DNA of 64,000 nt from Bacillus methanolicus. GTDB taxonomy: Bacteria > Bacillota > Bacilli > Bacillales > Cytobacillaceae. Positions 53,568 through 62,532 of this stretch are shown piece after piece. The position numbers were made by a program, and so were the translations under genes. The notes under the pieces were generated by a model. The model did not search any database. It saw only the letters and a program-made list of their open reading frames with translations, and was not told where the DNA came from. The stretch's first letter is position 1, and each line of letters starts with the position of its first letter. The DNA is taken from NCBI RefSeq assembly GCF_028888695.1, contig NZ_PNFF01000001.1, forward strand, positions 1,001,501 through 1,065,500. Direction: 5' to 3'.

Positions 53568-54689
53568 ATGAAAAAGGACCTTAAATCCATTCAAGGTCGC
53601 CAATTAGCGCCGAATCCCTTCGGACCTGAATGTATTCGTGTTACAAAAGTTTATGACTGGGTCGTCCTTACAAATCACGATAAAAACAAAGTTCCAATTC
53701 CTGATGAGTGCTTTGCACAAATCGAAAACTGCCGTGATCAAGGCAGAATTGTAACTGCTCAATGTTTTGAAGTACCGAACACTAGAAGCTGCGATTTTGT
53801 TGGTGCAACTCCAGCACCAAACTCACCGATTCCAGGAGCTCAAGTTGTTACACTTGCCTTCCATGTCCATATTCGCGTTCAATTCTTTTGCGATGGCTCC
53901 CCTCTTCCAGGCTGTAATTTCGTAGTACCGATCAGCTTTGTGGACGATGTACTCCTCTGTTTCCCAGAAGGAACAGAAATTAACTGTAACATATTTGATG
54001 TAAGGTGTCAGGTGCTTTTAAATCAAATGCTAGGTAACATGGTTTTTATTGATGTTGTAATGTGTAAAGATGTTCAAGTAGAGGCAGAAGTAAAACTCGA
54101 AGTCGAAGCGAAGTTCTGCGGACCGCGTCCTGTTATACCGATCGGACCGGATGAAATTGATTGCCCGCCGTTTCCAAACTTCCCGCAGCAATGTCCGACA
54201 CTCTTCCCTGAAGAGAATTGTCTCTGCCAGGGAGCAGCTGACTTTAGTGGTACAGCAACCATCACATATATAGAGACTCTTCCTACTACTGACTCTACAC
54301 TTACACCGACAGGACAACTGGATCTTACAGCCTTAATTTGTGACCAATGTACGCTTGCTAAAAGCAGCTTGAGAGTAAGATTTGTTGACACGCCAGCACC
54401 TACTCCTGTGGGCACTCCTGACGATGACCTTGATCAAAGCTTTACGTTTAGAGCCACTGAATTTAGGCAGCCGGTATGTACAGCTGTTGGTACACTGATT
54501 GTTTCAGGTGAGGGTATATTTACGCCGGACGGCGGAGTAGAAGAAAATGCCACCTTCTCAGTGACATTAATAAATAATACAAGTTTAACACTCATCATTA
54601 CTAGCCCTTCCGCAACTGTTACTATTCCTCTAACAACAGTTGCCTCTGATTTAGATGTTGAAGTTGGGCCTTGTGAACGTATTGTTTGA
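53568..54689 (+). CDS. Cysteine-rich beta-sheet protein, probable exosporium or coat protein
   Basis: A 373-residue protein starting MKKDLKSIQGRQLAPNPFGP with GAAAGGAAAG before the ATG. It has about 19 cysteines spread over the first 300 residues, strongly beta-forming Val/Ile-rich stretches (VQVEAEVKLEVEAKFCGP), a Pro/Cys-rich linker (IDCPPFPNFPQQCP, CLCQG) and a Thr-rich C-terminal beta domain. No signal peptide or membrane span. The first half resembles DUF3794-type spore-surface proteins (VRVTKVYDWV-like start). A terminator follows. Spore location is inferred from composition and from neighbouring genes. Confidence 0.65.
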   Translation: MKKDLKSIQGRQLAPNPFGPECIRVTKVYDWVVLTNHDKNKVPIPDECFAQIENCRDQGRIVTAQCFEVPNTRSCDFVGATPAPNSPIPGAQVVTLAFHVHIRVQFFCDGSPLPGCNFVVPISFVDDVLLCFPEGTEINCNIFDVRCQVLLNQMLGNMVFIDVVMCKDVQVEAEVKLEVEAKFCGPRPVIPIGPDEIDCPPFPNFPQQCPTLFPEENCLCQGAADFSGTATITYIETLPTTDSTLTPTGQLDLTALICDQCTLAKSSLRVRFVDTPAPTPVGTPDDDLDQSFTFRATEFRQPVCTAVGTLIVSGEGIFTPDGGVEENATFSVTLINNTSLTLIITSPSATVTIPLTTVASDLDVEVGPCERIV

Positions 54690-54716
54690 CAGACCTTCAG
54701 GAAGAGATCCAATACA

Positions 54717-54750
54717 AAAAACCGGGAGAAAAATTTCTCTTCCGGTTTTT
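54717..54750 (+). terminator. Terminator of the cysteine-rich protein gene
   Basis: Hairpin aaaaccgggaga/tctcttccggttttt with a T tail, 27 bases past the stop. Confidence 0.8.
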
Positions 54751-54915
54751 CTCTTCAAATTGATATGTTAAAAGATAATTAGTATAATCTCGATTGATTG
54801 AAATAAATAGATAATATTCCTCTTTTTTGGGCAACCCATTTATCATTATTTACGTTCCTATAAATATGAAAAAAACATATTTATATGATAGATCTGATAA
54901 AGGAGAGATAAAGAA

Positions 54916-55059
54916 ATGACATCTGATAACCTCAGAAGAAAAGTCCGAAAAAAATTGGGATTGTCAAACCCAACACCAATACGTCAACTAAAACGTCCCG
55001 CTCTGCCACTCCAGCCTCAGCCTGCACGAACAAAAGGCTGCTGCGGGAGAAGCAGCTAA
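54916..55059 (+). CDS. Small basic protein ending in a GCCGR motif (copy 1)
   Basis: A 47-residue protein: MTSDNLRRKVRKKLGLSNPT, a Pro/Gln linker and the end TKGCCGRSS. AAAGGAGAG precedes the ATG. The same C-terminal motif ends the protein at 57070-57237, and both begin with an N-terminal basic helix (R-K-V-KKL). Family unknown. The paired cysteines near the C-terminus could be linked to the spore surface or be processed; a JAMM peptidase gene follows 28 bases later. Confidence 0.7.
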   Translation: MTSDNLRRKVRKKLGLSNPTPIRQLKRPALPLQPQPARTKGCCGRSS

Positions 55060-55087
55060 TCTTCGATCATTATCTGGTACTTTTTTC

Positions 55088-55477
55088 ATGACCAAAAATG
55101 TTTGGCAGAGGATAATCTTCCACTGCAAAGAGGAATTTCCTTTAGAAGCCTGCGGTTTGCTTTCAGGGAAAAACGGTATAGCAGAGACGATTTGGCCTAT
55201 GGAAAACGTAAACCGGAGTCCGATTTCCTTCTCGATGGATCTGGATCAAATTCGCCGCGTCTTTGAACTAATTGACAAGAAACATGAATCATTAATAGGC
55301 ATTTACCATTCCCATCCAACAGCCGAAGCCTATCCATCCTTACAAGATATTGAATACAACAACTATCCAGAGGCAGGATATCTTATTGTCTCACTTGCAA
55401 AGCAAACTCCAATCGTAAAATGCTTTCAAATGAAGGCTAATTATGTAAAACAATTATCCATCAAAATCGTACATTGA
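55088..55477 (+). CDS. JAMM/MPN-domain metallopeptidase (M67 family)
   Basis: A 129-residue zinc isopeptidase-like protein. The JAMM residues are all seen: the glutamate in EEFPLEACGLL (about residue 15-20) and YHSHPTAEAYPSLQDIEY (H-X-H and the later S and D, about 77-92). Prokaryotic relatives cut C-terminal extensions from sulfur carriers or small modifiers. No Shine-Dalgarno site is evident, so it may be coupled to the small upstream gene. The pairing with a small protein with a conserved C-terminal motif is suggestive but unproven. Confidence 0.85.
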   Translation: MTKNVWQRIIFHCKEEFPLEACGLLSGKNGIAETIWPMENVNRSPISFSMDLDQIRRVFELIDKKHESLIGIYHSHPTAEAYPSLQDIEYNNYPEAGYLIVSLAKQTPIVKCFQMKANYVKQLSIKIVH

Positions 55478-55530
55478 CAAGTAGAAAATAGATTTTGGTA
55501 TATCATTTTCGAGTCTGCCAAAAAACAATA

Positions 55531-55585
55531 ACTACTCGCATTTTCTTTCTGTATTTGAATCAGGTCGAAGTTGCGAGTTTTTTTA
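55531..55585 (+). terminator. Terminator-like element, copy 1
   Basis: Arms actcgca/tgcgagt enclose about 30 bases and are followed by TTTTTTT. The loop sequence resembles the element at 57311-57365 (shared TTTxCTTxCT and TTTGAA/TTGAA words), so the two are copies. Confidence 0.7.
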
Positions 55586-55654
55586 TCTTCCAAAATTTTA
55601 ATCTTATTCCATATACAACTAACAAACATTTCATCAATTTCTTATAAAATATAG

Positions 55655-56893
55655 TTATTCTTTCTTTACAGTAAATGAAAGTAATATTTTGTTGTTAGAA
55701 GCAATTTCAAGTTCTTGCTCCTTAAAAAATACAAAAGCTTCCACGCGGAAATGATCATATTTTTCTAAATTATGAAGACTTATTTGAAAATTAGATAAAG
55801 ACTCTGTTTTTCCAGGATTAATAATTAATGGATGAATAGGACTTATCCATGTTTCTCCTTTCTTTTCAGCTTCTTCAAACCAATCATTGTTCATATATTT
55901 CCAACCTTTTGTTCCTTCATTGTTCATCATTCCCAGAGTTTCAGCTACATTTGGAGGGAGTATCTGTCCGGAAATTTTTATGCTTTCTGATGGAGTGGAA
56001 CGCAAACAGATGGCAGGATTCCGTAATATTTCTGTTCCTATATTTTTTATATGCAAATTTCCTAAAACCTTAAGTTTTAGGCCTTCATTCTCATCAATAA
56101 GAAAATGATAATCAAAAAATACTTCTGCTTCTAGTCTCTTATCAATCATTAATTTCCCTGAATCAAGTTTTTGATCGTCTAAAAGTCGAATTTCATCTTG
56201 TTTTTTAGGAATCGCATTTTTCTTATTAGTTTTAGAAAAGTTAGTCATGAGAATGTCTAAAGGAACGATAGAAAAAACAGATGAAGAAGAACTTTCTAGA
56301 ATTCTAGAAAGAATCCCTAATGTTATCGTAATTGCACAGTTTTCACCGAACTGGTTCCAAAAAGAACGATCTTCTATTTCAGGATACATAACATGTACCT
56401 TTATAAAATGAGAATTTTCGTTATTGACTAACTCATTCGTTTTAAATTTCGTACCCGATATTTTACATTCATGTTGAAAAAGGCTTAGCCACTTCTGATT
56501 GGTGGATTTTAAATTATGAGTTAATTCCATTACAGGTTCTTTAATTGTTGGAATTTCAAATAATGCCAGCTTAAAATGAAAATTCGTATTTTCTTCTGCC
56601 AGCGCTTCATTGTTTAAAATGACATCCGCTCCGCATGCAGAAAGAAATTTTTGAACATGATTTAGAATTTCCAATTCTAACTTCTCTTTTCTAAATGAAT
56701 ATAGATACGAATCATCATCAGACGATATGTAAATCTTTTTTCCATACAAACCTGAGTTCAATAGGACTTTCCGATTTTGAGTATCCATTTTCACATGAAA
56801 CCCTAATTCTCGATAAAGATAATAAAAAGCCGGCAGTGTATCATATGGGATGACTGCCAACTCCTGATCCCCCATTATGATTCTCAAATCCAT
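55655..56893 (-). CDS. Hypothetical 412-residue protein
   Basis: Not recognised with confidence. Residues 1-50 (AVIPYDTLPAFYYLYRELGF, then QNRKVLLN) look like a degenerate copper-amine-oxidase-N or stalk-type repeat; residues 50-200 (GKKIYISSDDDSY, FLSACGADVIL, NFHFKLALFEI) have the order of secondary structure of an N-acetylmuramoyl-L-alanine amidase but lack its zinc histidine motif; residues 250-412 are beta-rich. No signal peptide or membrane span. It is convergent with the JAMM gene and divergent from the second small GCCGR gene, in the probable spore-surface locus. Confidence 0.6.
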   Translation of the reverse strand: MDLRIIMGDQELAVIPYDTLPAFYYLYRELGFHVKMDTQNRKVLLNSGLYGKKIYISSDDDSYLYSFRKEKLELEILNHVQKFLSACGADVILNNEALAEENTNFHFKLALFEIPTIKEPVMELTHNLKSTNQKWLSLFQHECKISGTKFKTNELVNNENSHFIKVHVMYPEIEDRSFWNQFGENCAITITLGILSRILESSSSSVFSIVPLDILMTNFSKTNKKNAIPKKQDEIRLLDDQKLDSGKLMIDKRLEAEVFFDYHFLIDENEGLKLKVLGNLHIKNIGTEILRNPAICLRSTPSESIKISGQILPPNVAETLGMMNNEGTKGWKYMNNDWFEEAEKKGETWISPIHPLIINPGKTESLSNFQISLHNLEKYDHFRVEAFVFFKEQELEIASNNKILLSFTVKKE

Positions 56894-57069
56894 TTTGTTC
56901 TCACCTTCTTATATTATTATTCGAAGCTTTTAATTAAATTGTTTTACCAGCCTGTTCTATTTCAAGTAATCACGATTTATTTTTTCCACCAATCCTTTTA
57001 GAGCTAGTTACCTGATTTCACAAGATTACATATAAATATATAAATATGCTTAAAGGAGGGCAATTAGAA

Positions 57070-57237
57070 ATGAGTTTTGAAAATATTCGAAGGATCGTTC
57101 AAAAAAAATTAAATGAATCCAAACAAATCAGCAAACAAACAAAAAGCAAAATACTTTTTCAGCCCGTACCAACCATACTTCCGAAAAATCAGACGAAGAC
57201 AAAAGGATGCTGCGGAAGAAAAAGCAATCCAACTTAG
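57070..57237 (+). CDS. Small basic protein ending in a GCCGR motif (copy 2)
   Basis: A 55-residue protein from the ATG at 57070, which has AAAGGAGGGC upstream (the frame is open to 57046). It reads MSFENIRRIVQKKLNESKQI, a Lys/Gln-rich middle and the end KTKGCCGRKSNPT. The T-K-G-C-C-G-R motif matches the small protein at 54916. A terminator-like element of the same type follows in both cases. Function unknown. Confidence 0.7.
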   Translation: MSFENIRRIVQKKLNESKQISKQTKSKILFQPVPTILPKNQTKTKGCCGRKSNPT

Positions 57238-57310
57238 ACCATTTAATCCTAATCATATTAATGATGGTTTGTAACCCGTTTACTTAACATTATGATAATC
57301 CATTGTAAAA

Positions 57311-57365
57311 AATACTCGCATTTACTTACTTGAACATGATCAAGATTTGGATTTGCGAGTATTTT
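57311..57365 (+). terminator. Terminator-like element, copy 2
   Basis: Arms aatactcgca/tgcgagtatt enclose about 32 bases and are followed by TTGTCC; similar in arms and loop to 55531-55585. The rest of 57238-57532 is AT-rich with no gene. Confidence 0.65.
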
Positions 57366-57532
57366 GTCCATAAAATCAAGAAGTTCTTTCAGTTTTCACA
57401 AATATCAGATTGGTACATATAACTATTATGGAACCATTTTTTAATATGAATTAATGTTATAAAATCTTTAACATAAAAATTACAATTTTATAAGCTTTCA
57501 TTGGAATGTTTTAATGAAAAGGAAGTGGTTAT

Positions 57533-60436
57533 ATGTATTCGAACACACAAGATGAAGAGAACCATAATAAAAAGGTCCAAAAGGAGGATAGAAATAAGGA
57601 AAAATTAAATACTATACAGCTTCAACAAATCATTATTCATCTTAAGTCTGAAGTTGCTAAATATAAATCGAAACTCAAGGAATATGAAAAAAATTACAAT
57701 AATAATCAAATAAAAAACCTGAAAACTGCAAATGCAAAGTTACTAAAAGAAATAGACGAATTTCAAGAGTTGATTAAAAAGAAAGAAAAAGAAAATTCAA
57801 ATATACAAAAGAAGATTTCAAAATTAGAAGAAGAATTACATTCATATAAAACACAATTAAAAGATGCTAATAATAAATACAAAACGGATCTACAAAAGAA
57901 ACTCGAAATGAATAAGCTGCTTGAACAGAAAAACATGGCATTACGATCAGAAATTGATGAATTTCAAAGAAAAATTGCTATTTACGAATCTACTCAAAAA
58001 AATCTTCAAAACAAATACAGCAAATTGGAAAATGAAATACAAACTTACAAGTCAGAAGCTGAAAAACAAAAAGAATATTTTGTAACAAAGCTTGAAAATG
58101 AGCATTTAAACAAAATTCAAAACCTCGAAAGTAAAATTTTCGAAATAATATCCCTTTTATCTCCTATAAATAAATCAATTACCAGTAATCAAGAAAAGGA
58201 AACAATCTATGCTGAACTTCAAAAACTAAATGAAACAATAGAACTTTTTATCGAAAAAGAAAATAATTATAAACAAGAAATTGCCGAATTGAATTCAACT
58301 ATTGCCATTCTTAACGATAAAGAAAAAAATTATAAAGAAGAAATTGAGAATTTCAATAAAACAATTATTCAGTTTTATGACATTGAAAGCAAGTATAAAC
58401 ATGAAATAGAGGAATTTAAGAATACGGTTACCGAGCTTTCTGAAAAGGCTGCACAGTTCGATGAAGAGAAAAACAATTATATTAAAGAAATTGAAAATCT
58501 AAATAACACAATCAATGAACTTACTGAAAAAGAAATTAATTTAAAAACTGAGCTGGATCAGTTAAATGAATCTGCTACTCTGTTCCATGAAAAGGAAAAT
58601 GATTATAAACAAAAAATCGAACAGCTGAATAAAACAATCACTGAACTTTCCGAAAAAGAAATTAGTTTAATAGCAGAGATGGAAAACTCTGCAGCTCTTT
58701 TCGATGAAGAAAGAAACAATTATAAACAAGAAATCGAACAGCTGAATAAAACAATCGCTGAACTTACTGAAAAAGAAATTAATTTAAAAACTAAGCTGGA
58801 TCAGTTAAATGAATCTGCTACTCTGTTCCATGAAAAGGAAAATGATTATAAACAAAAAATCGAACAGCTGAATAACACTATCACTGAACTTACTGAAAAA
58901 GAAATTAATTTAAAAACCGCGCTGGATCAGTTAAATGAATCTGCCGCTCTGTTCCATGAAAAGGAAAATGAATATAATCAAAAAATCGAACAGCTGAATA
59001 ACACTATCACTGAACTTACTGAAAAAGAAATTAATTTAAAAACTAAGCTGGATCAGTTAAATGAATCTGCCGCTTTTTTCGATGAAGAAAGAAACAATTA
59101 TAAGCAAGAAATCGAATATCTAAATAACACAATCACTGAACTTACTGAAAAAGAAATTAATTTAAAAACCGCGCTGGATCAGTTAAATGAATCTGCCGCT
59201 CTGTTCCATGAAAAGGAAAATGATTATAAACAAAAAATCGAACAGCTGAATAACACTATCACTGAACTTTCCGAAAAAGAAATTAGTTTAATAGCAGAGA
59301 TGGAAAACTCTGCCGCTTTTTTCGATGAAGAAAGAAAAAATTATAAGCAAGAAATCGAACATCTAAATAACACAATCACCGAACTTACTAAAAAAGAAAA
59401 TAATTTAATAGCAGAGCTGGAAAACTTTAATCAATCTGCCGCTCTGTTCGATGAAGAAAGAAACAATTATAAACAAGAAATTGAACAGCTGAATAACACA
59501 ATCGCCGAACTTACTGAAAAAGAGATTAATTTAAAAACTGAGATGGAAAACTTAAATCAATCTGCTGCTCTGTTCCATGAAAAGGAAAATGATTATAAAC
59601 AAAAAATCGAACAGCTGAATAACACTATCACCGAACTTACTGAGAAAGAAATTAATTTAAAAACTGAGCTGGATCAGTTTCATGAATCAACAGCTATTTT
59701 CCATGAAAAAGAAAATCAATACAAACAAGAAATCGAGACTCTAAAAAAAACAGTATCTGATCTTACTGAAAAGGATTTTCATAATACACAAAAAATAGAA
59801 GAATTAAATCACACTATATCCAAGTATAGCGATAATGAAAATAAACTCAAAAATGAAATTGATAATTTAAACAAAACAATATCTGAATTTACTGAAAAAA
59901 AAGAGCATTATAAGTTTGAAATAGATAAATTAAACAAAAAAATCGAAGAAATTCAAAACAAGGAAAATAATTTTCAAAAGAAAACAAAAAACGAAGAAAA
60001 CTTTCCGAATAAGACAATACAGCAAAAGGACTTGAATAAAAACTCTCAAAATATAGAACAAAAAATTAATCATCAAATCTCACTAAAACAACCGAAGGAC
60101 CAAACAACCCAATTCCGTTTCACTTGTGAGCAAATTAAAGAAAAGACTCAATTTCACACCTCCCTTAATCAAATGAAACAATTTACCCAGTCTCCTCTAC
60201 AACAAAACCATCTTCCGGATCGTCAGAGGGATTTCACTTCCTTATCGAAACATGTAAATATCGGAATAGTTTCGATCAAAACCAAAGATGATTACATGCC
60301 AACAAAAAATGACTCAATTCAAAAGAATTCTCTTGATTTATTTTATGAAAAACATCCATTATATAAAAATCAATCCGGAACAATTAATACAGCTATTAAT
60401 CCTTTTAAAAATCTTAGAAACGAAAATAAGCGATGA
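57533..60436 (+). CDS. Long coiled-coil protein with 42-residue repeats
   Basis: A 967-residue protein, almost wholly Glu/Lys/Asn-rich coiled coil from about residue 10 to 835. The middle (about 230-750) is made of tandem units of about 42 residues, exactly six heptads, of the type LNESAALFHEKENDYKQ and IEQLNNTITELTEKE; two alternating forms (HEKEND and DEERNN) occur. The C-terminal 130 residues are Gln/Lys-rich and not coiled. No signal peptide, membrane span or LPXTG. GGAAGTGG precedes the ATG. A long filamentous or spacer protein is likely. Two glycosyltransferase genes follow, and its many Ser/Thr/Asn residues could be their targets. Confidence 0.75.
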   Translation: MYSNTQDEENHNKKVQKEDRNKEKLNTIQLQQIIIHLKSEVAKYKSKLKEYEKNYNNNQIKNLKTANAKLLKEIDEFQELIKKKEKENSNIQKKISKLEEELHSYKTQLKDANNKYKTDLQKKLEMNKLLEQKNMALRSEIDEFQRKIAIYESTQKNLQNKYSKLENEIQTYKSEAEKQKEYFVTKLENEHLNKIQNLESKIFEIISLLSPINKSITSNQEKETIYAELQKLNETIELFIEKENNYKQEIAELNSTIAILNDKEKNYKEEIENFNKTIIQFYDIESKYKHEIEEFKNTVTELSEKAAQFDEEKNNYIKEIENLNNTINELTEKEINLKTELDQLNESATLFHEKENDYKQKIEQLNKTITELSEKEISLIAEMENSAALFDEERNNYKQEIEQLNKTIAELTEKEINLKTKLDQLNESATLFHEKENDYKQKIEQLNNTITELTEKEINLKTALDQLNESAALFHEKENEYNQKIEQLNNTITELTEKEINLKTKLDQLNESAAFFDEERNNYKQEIEYLNNTITELTEKEINLKTALDQLNESAALFHEKENDYKQKIEQLNNTITELSEKEISLIAEMENSAAFFDEERKNYKQEIEHLNNTITELTKKENNLIAELENFNQSAALFDEERNNYKQEIEQLNNTIAELTEKEINLKTEMENLNQSAALFHEKENDYKQKIEQLNNTITELTEKEINLKTELDQFHESTAIFHEKENQYKQEIETLKKTVSDLTEKDFHNTQKIEELNHTISKYSDNENKLKNEIDNLNKTISEFTEKKEHYKFEIDKLNKKIEEIQNKENNFQKKTKNEENFPNKTIQQKDLNKNSQNIEQKINHQISLKQPKDQTTQFRFTCEQIKEKTQFHTSLNQMKQFTQSPLQQNHLPDRQRDFTSLSKHVNIGIVSIKTKDDYMPTKNDSIQKNSLDLFYEKHPLYKNQSGTINTAINPFKNLRNENKR
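58220..59790 (+). repeat. Tandem 126-base repeats within the coiled-coil gene
   Basis: About eleven units of 126 bases (some of 117) encode the 42-residue repeats. Neighbouring units differ at few positions, for example gatcagttaaatgaatctgc recurs, so the array can expand or contract by recombination. Assembly of short reads could miscount it. Confidence 0.85.
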
Positions 60437-60468
60437 TTCAAATGAATAATTGATATGTTCAAAGAATT

Positions 60469-60514
60469 CCCCTCTCCTCTTGCAAAAAGAAACATTGTCT
60501 TAAAACGAGAGGGG
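60469..60514 (+). terminator. Possible terminator after the coiled-coil gene
   Basis: Arms cccctctc and gagagggg, 30 bases apart, 33 bases past the stop codon; the T tail is weak (CATTCCTGTT). Confidence 0.5.
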
Positions 60515-60598
60515 CATTCCTGTTATTAGATTTAGATTCTCTTTCAGATATATCATCCAAACAGTAAGAATTTAATTTTAAAAGGAGCGACATATTTA

Positions 60599-61477
60599 AT
60601 GGCAGCTCAACCTTTCTTGTCTATTATTTTTCCGGCTAAAAATGAAGGCGAAAATGTAAAAACAACGCTTAATTCATTATTTTCAGTAAAAACCAATTAT
60701 CCTTTTGAAGTGATTATCGTAAATGATGGATCAGAAGACAACTGCTGTGACTTTCTCAAAACTTATTATAAAAAGGATCAAGTTAAACTCATCCATTCAG
60801 AGGGAATTGGTGCCGCAAACGCAAGAAATTTAGGGGCAAAAAACGCATCTGGAGAATACCTGATTTTTTGTGATGCACATTTACAATTTGAAAATTGGTG
60901 GATTGACCTTTTAATTGAACCGTTGCTTACCGGACAATCAGATGCAGTCACACCTGCAATTGGTTCGATGGGGAATACCAAATTCATCGGTTACGGCCAA
61001 ACCTTAAAACCGAATCTTAGAATTAAATGGAATTCTAAACAAAACGGTCTATTTGAAACAGCTGTATTACCCGGAGGATGCTTCATCATTCGAAGAGAGG
61101 TTTTTGAAGATGTTGGCGGTTTTGAAACAGGTTTTAAAACTTGGGGACACGAAGATGTAGAGCTATCCATCAAGCTGTGGCTTTTCGGATATCACTGCCA
61201 CGTTCAGCCTGAGGTGAAAATAATTCATTTATTTAGAAAAGCTCATCCATATAAAGTCAGCTATGATGATGTTTATTATAATTTACTTAGAATGGCTTAT
61301 TCTCACTTTAACGCTGTACGCATACAAAAATGCAGAAAATTGATCGTACATGCAAAAGTTAAAGCTATTGAAGCACAAGTGCTTCAAGATGGAGTTAACG
61401 AACAAAGAGAAGCTTATTTTCAAAAACGAAAATATAATGACGACTGGTATTTTAACAAGTTTGATATAGATTTTTAA
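60599..61477 (+). CDS. Family 2 glycosyltransferase with a DXH motif
   Basis: A 292-residue GT-A enzyme. Nucleotide-sugar loop SIIFPAKNEGENVK and VNDGSEDN, metal site CDAHLQF (DXH, about residue 91) and the acceptor-side motif TWGHEDVELSIKLW (about 180). DXH and WGXED are the pattern of polypeptide N-acetylgalactosaminyltransferases and related protein glycosyltransferases. AAAGGAGCG precedes the ATG. No membrane span, so it is cytosolic (mother cell if sporulation-specific). The likely acceptor is a surface protein from this locus; sugar unknown. Confidence 0.85.
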   Translation: MAAQPFLSIIFPAKNEGENVKTTLNSLFSVKTNYPFEVIIVNDGSEDNCCDFLKTYYKKDQVKLIHSEGIGAANARNLGAKNASGEYLIFCDAHLQFENWWIDLLIEPLLTGQSDAVTPAIGSMGNTKFIGYGQTLKPNLRIKWNSKQNGLFETAVLPGGCFIIRREVFEDVGGFETGFKTWGHEDVELSIKLWLFGYHCHVQPEVKIIHLFRKAHPYKVSYDDVYYNLLRMAYSHFNAVRIQKCRKLIVHAKVKAIEAQVLQDGVNEQREAYFQKRKYNDDWYFNKFDIDF

Positions 61478-61531
61478 TTCGTACATTTAAAGAGCTCTCC
61501 GAAAGAGTTTTATTTTAAAGGATGGTAGGAA

Positions 61532-62362
61532 ATGGAGGATAAAAATCTAATCCAATCAGAAAAATCACAACTAACTTCAATTATCATTGTTACTCGAAAC
61601 GGTCTTTCTTTTACTAAGGAATGTATAACCAGCGTTTTTCAGCATACATTAGAAAACTTTGAATTAATTCTTGTAGACAATGGATCCTTAGATGATACCC
61701 TTGAATATCTTAAATCCCTTCCAAACGCCACTGTTATTGCGAATAAAAAAAACAAAGGTTTTTCAGGCGGCTGCAATCAGGGGCTATCAATTGCAAGAGG
61801 AGAAACTATTGTTCTTCTCAACAATGATACAGTTGTTACAAAAGAATGGTTAACCCGGTTGCTGTGGTGGCTTTATAATAATGCTGAAATCGGCATAGTA
61901 GGTCCTAGATCAAATTATGTCATCCCCCAACAAGCGATCAAACCCGTTCCCTATAAAAAAATGGACCAAATGCAGAAATTTGCTTATGAATGGACAAAAA
62001 AACACGATCGGCAAGGGTATGAAGTTGAAAATCTGAGCGGTCTTTGTATGGTCTTTAAAAGAAACCTGATTGATATGATTGGCGGGCTTGATGAACGATT
62101 TTACCCTGGCTATTTTGAAGACACAGATTTTAGTATTAGAGCTCAAATATGCGAAAAAAAATTGTGGGTGGCGAATGATGTTTTTATTCATCACTATGGC
62201 AGCGGCAGCTTTAAAGTAAACAGATCGCTCCAAATAAAAATCATTCAAGAAAGTAAAAGAAAATTTTTTCATAAATGGAAGATTAATGATTTGAAGAATA
62301 TTAGAGAATTAGTTAAACGAGAAAAGCCTTTCAACAAGGAGCGTCATTACATTTCCTTTTGA
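61532..62362 (+). CDS. Family 2 glycosyltransferase (rhamnosyltransferase-like)
   Basis: A 276-residue GT-A enzyme: SIIIVTRNGLSFTKEC, VDNGSLDDT, the metal site LLNNDTVVT (about residue 90) and the ED motif GYFEDTDFSIRAQ (about 195) followed by HHYGSGSF. This arrangement is common in O-antigen and exosporium glycan transferases. It lies 54 bases after the first glycosyltransferase and is probably co-transcribed. The two would add consecutive sugars. Confidence 0.85.
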   Translation: MEDKNLIQSEKSQLTSIIIVTRNGLSFTKECITSVFQHTLENFELILVDNGSLDDTLEYLKSLPNATVIANKKNKGFSGGCNQGLSIARGETIVLLNNDTVVTKEWLTRLLWWLYNNAEIGIVGPRSNYVIPQQAIKPVPYKKMDQMQKFAYEWTKKHDRQGYEVENLSGLCMVFKRNLIDMIGGLDERFYPGYFEDTDFSIRAQICEKKLWVANDVFIHHYGSGSFKVNRSLQIKIIQESKRKFFHKWKINDLKNIRELVKREKPFNKERHYISF

Positions 62363-62424
62363 AAGGTCACGAAAAAGCTTATTTCTTAATTAAATAAGAC
62401 GCTTTTAAAAAATAAAGAAAATCC

Positions 62425-62437
62425 ATATCTTCGGTAT
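62425..62437. repeat. 13-base direct repeat at the left of IS1182
   Basis: atatcttcggtat is repeated exactly at 63988-64000, just outside the other end. It is probably a target duplication. With the preceding atcc it is half of a TTCG-loop hairpin. Confidence 0.75.
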
Positions 62438-62453
62438 GGATTCAGACTGTCGA

Positions 62454-62492
62454 CAAACCGCAACTCAAATGCTTCATTTGAGTTGCGGTTTG
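62454..62492. repeat. Perfect 17-bp hairpin inside IS1182
   Basis: Arms caaaccgcaactcaaat and its exact inverted copy around 5 bases; followed on the plus strand by TCTTTTTTTT. It works as a terminator for transcripts entering from the glycosyltransferase genes. Confidence 0.85.
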
Positions 62493-62532
62493 TCTTTTTT
62501 TTGCTCATCATTTTCTAAGATTCTTATCTTAT

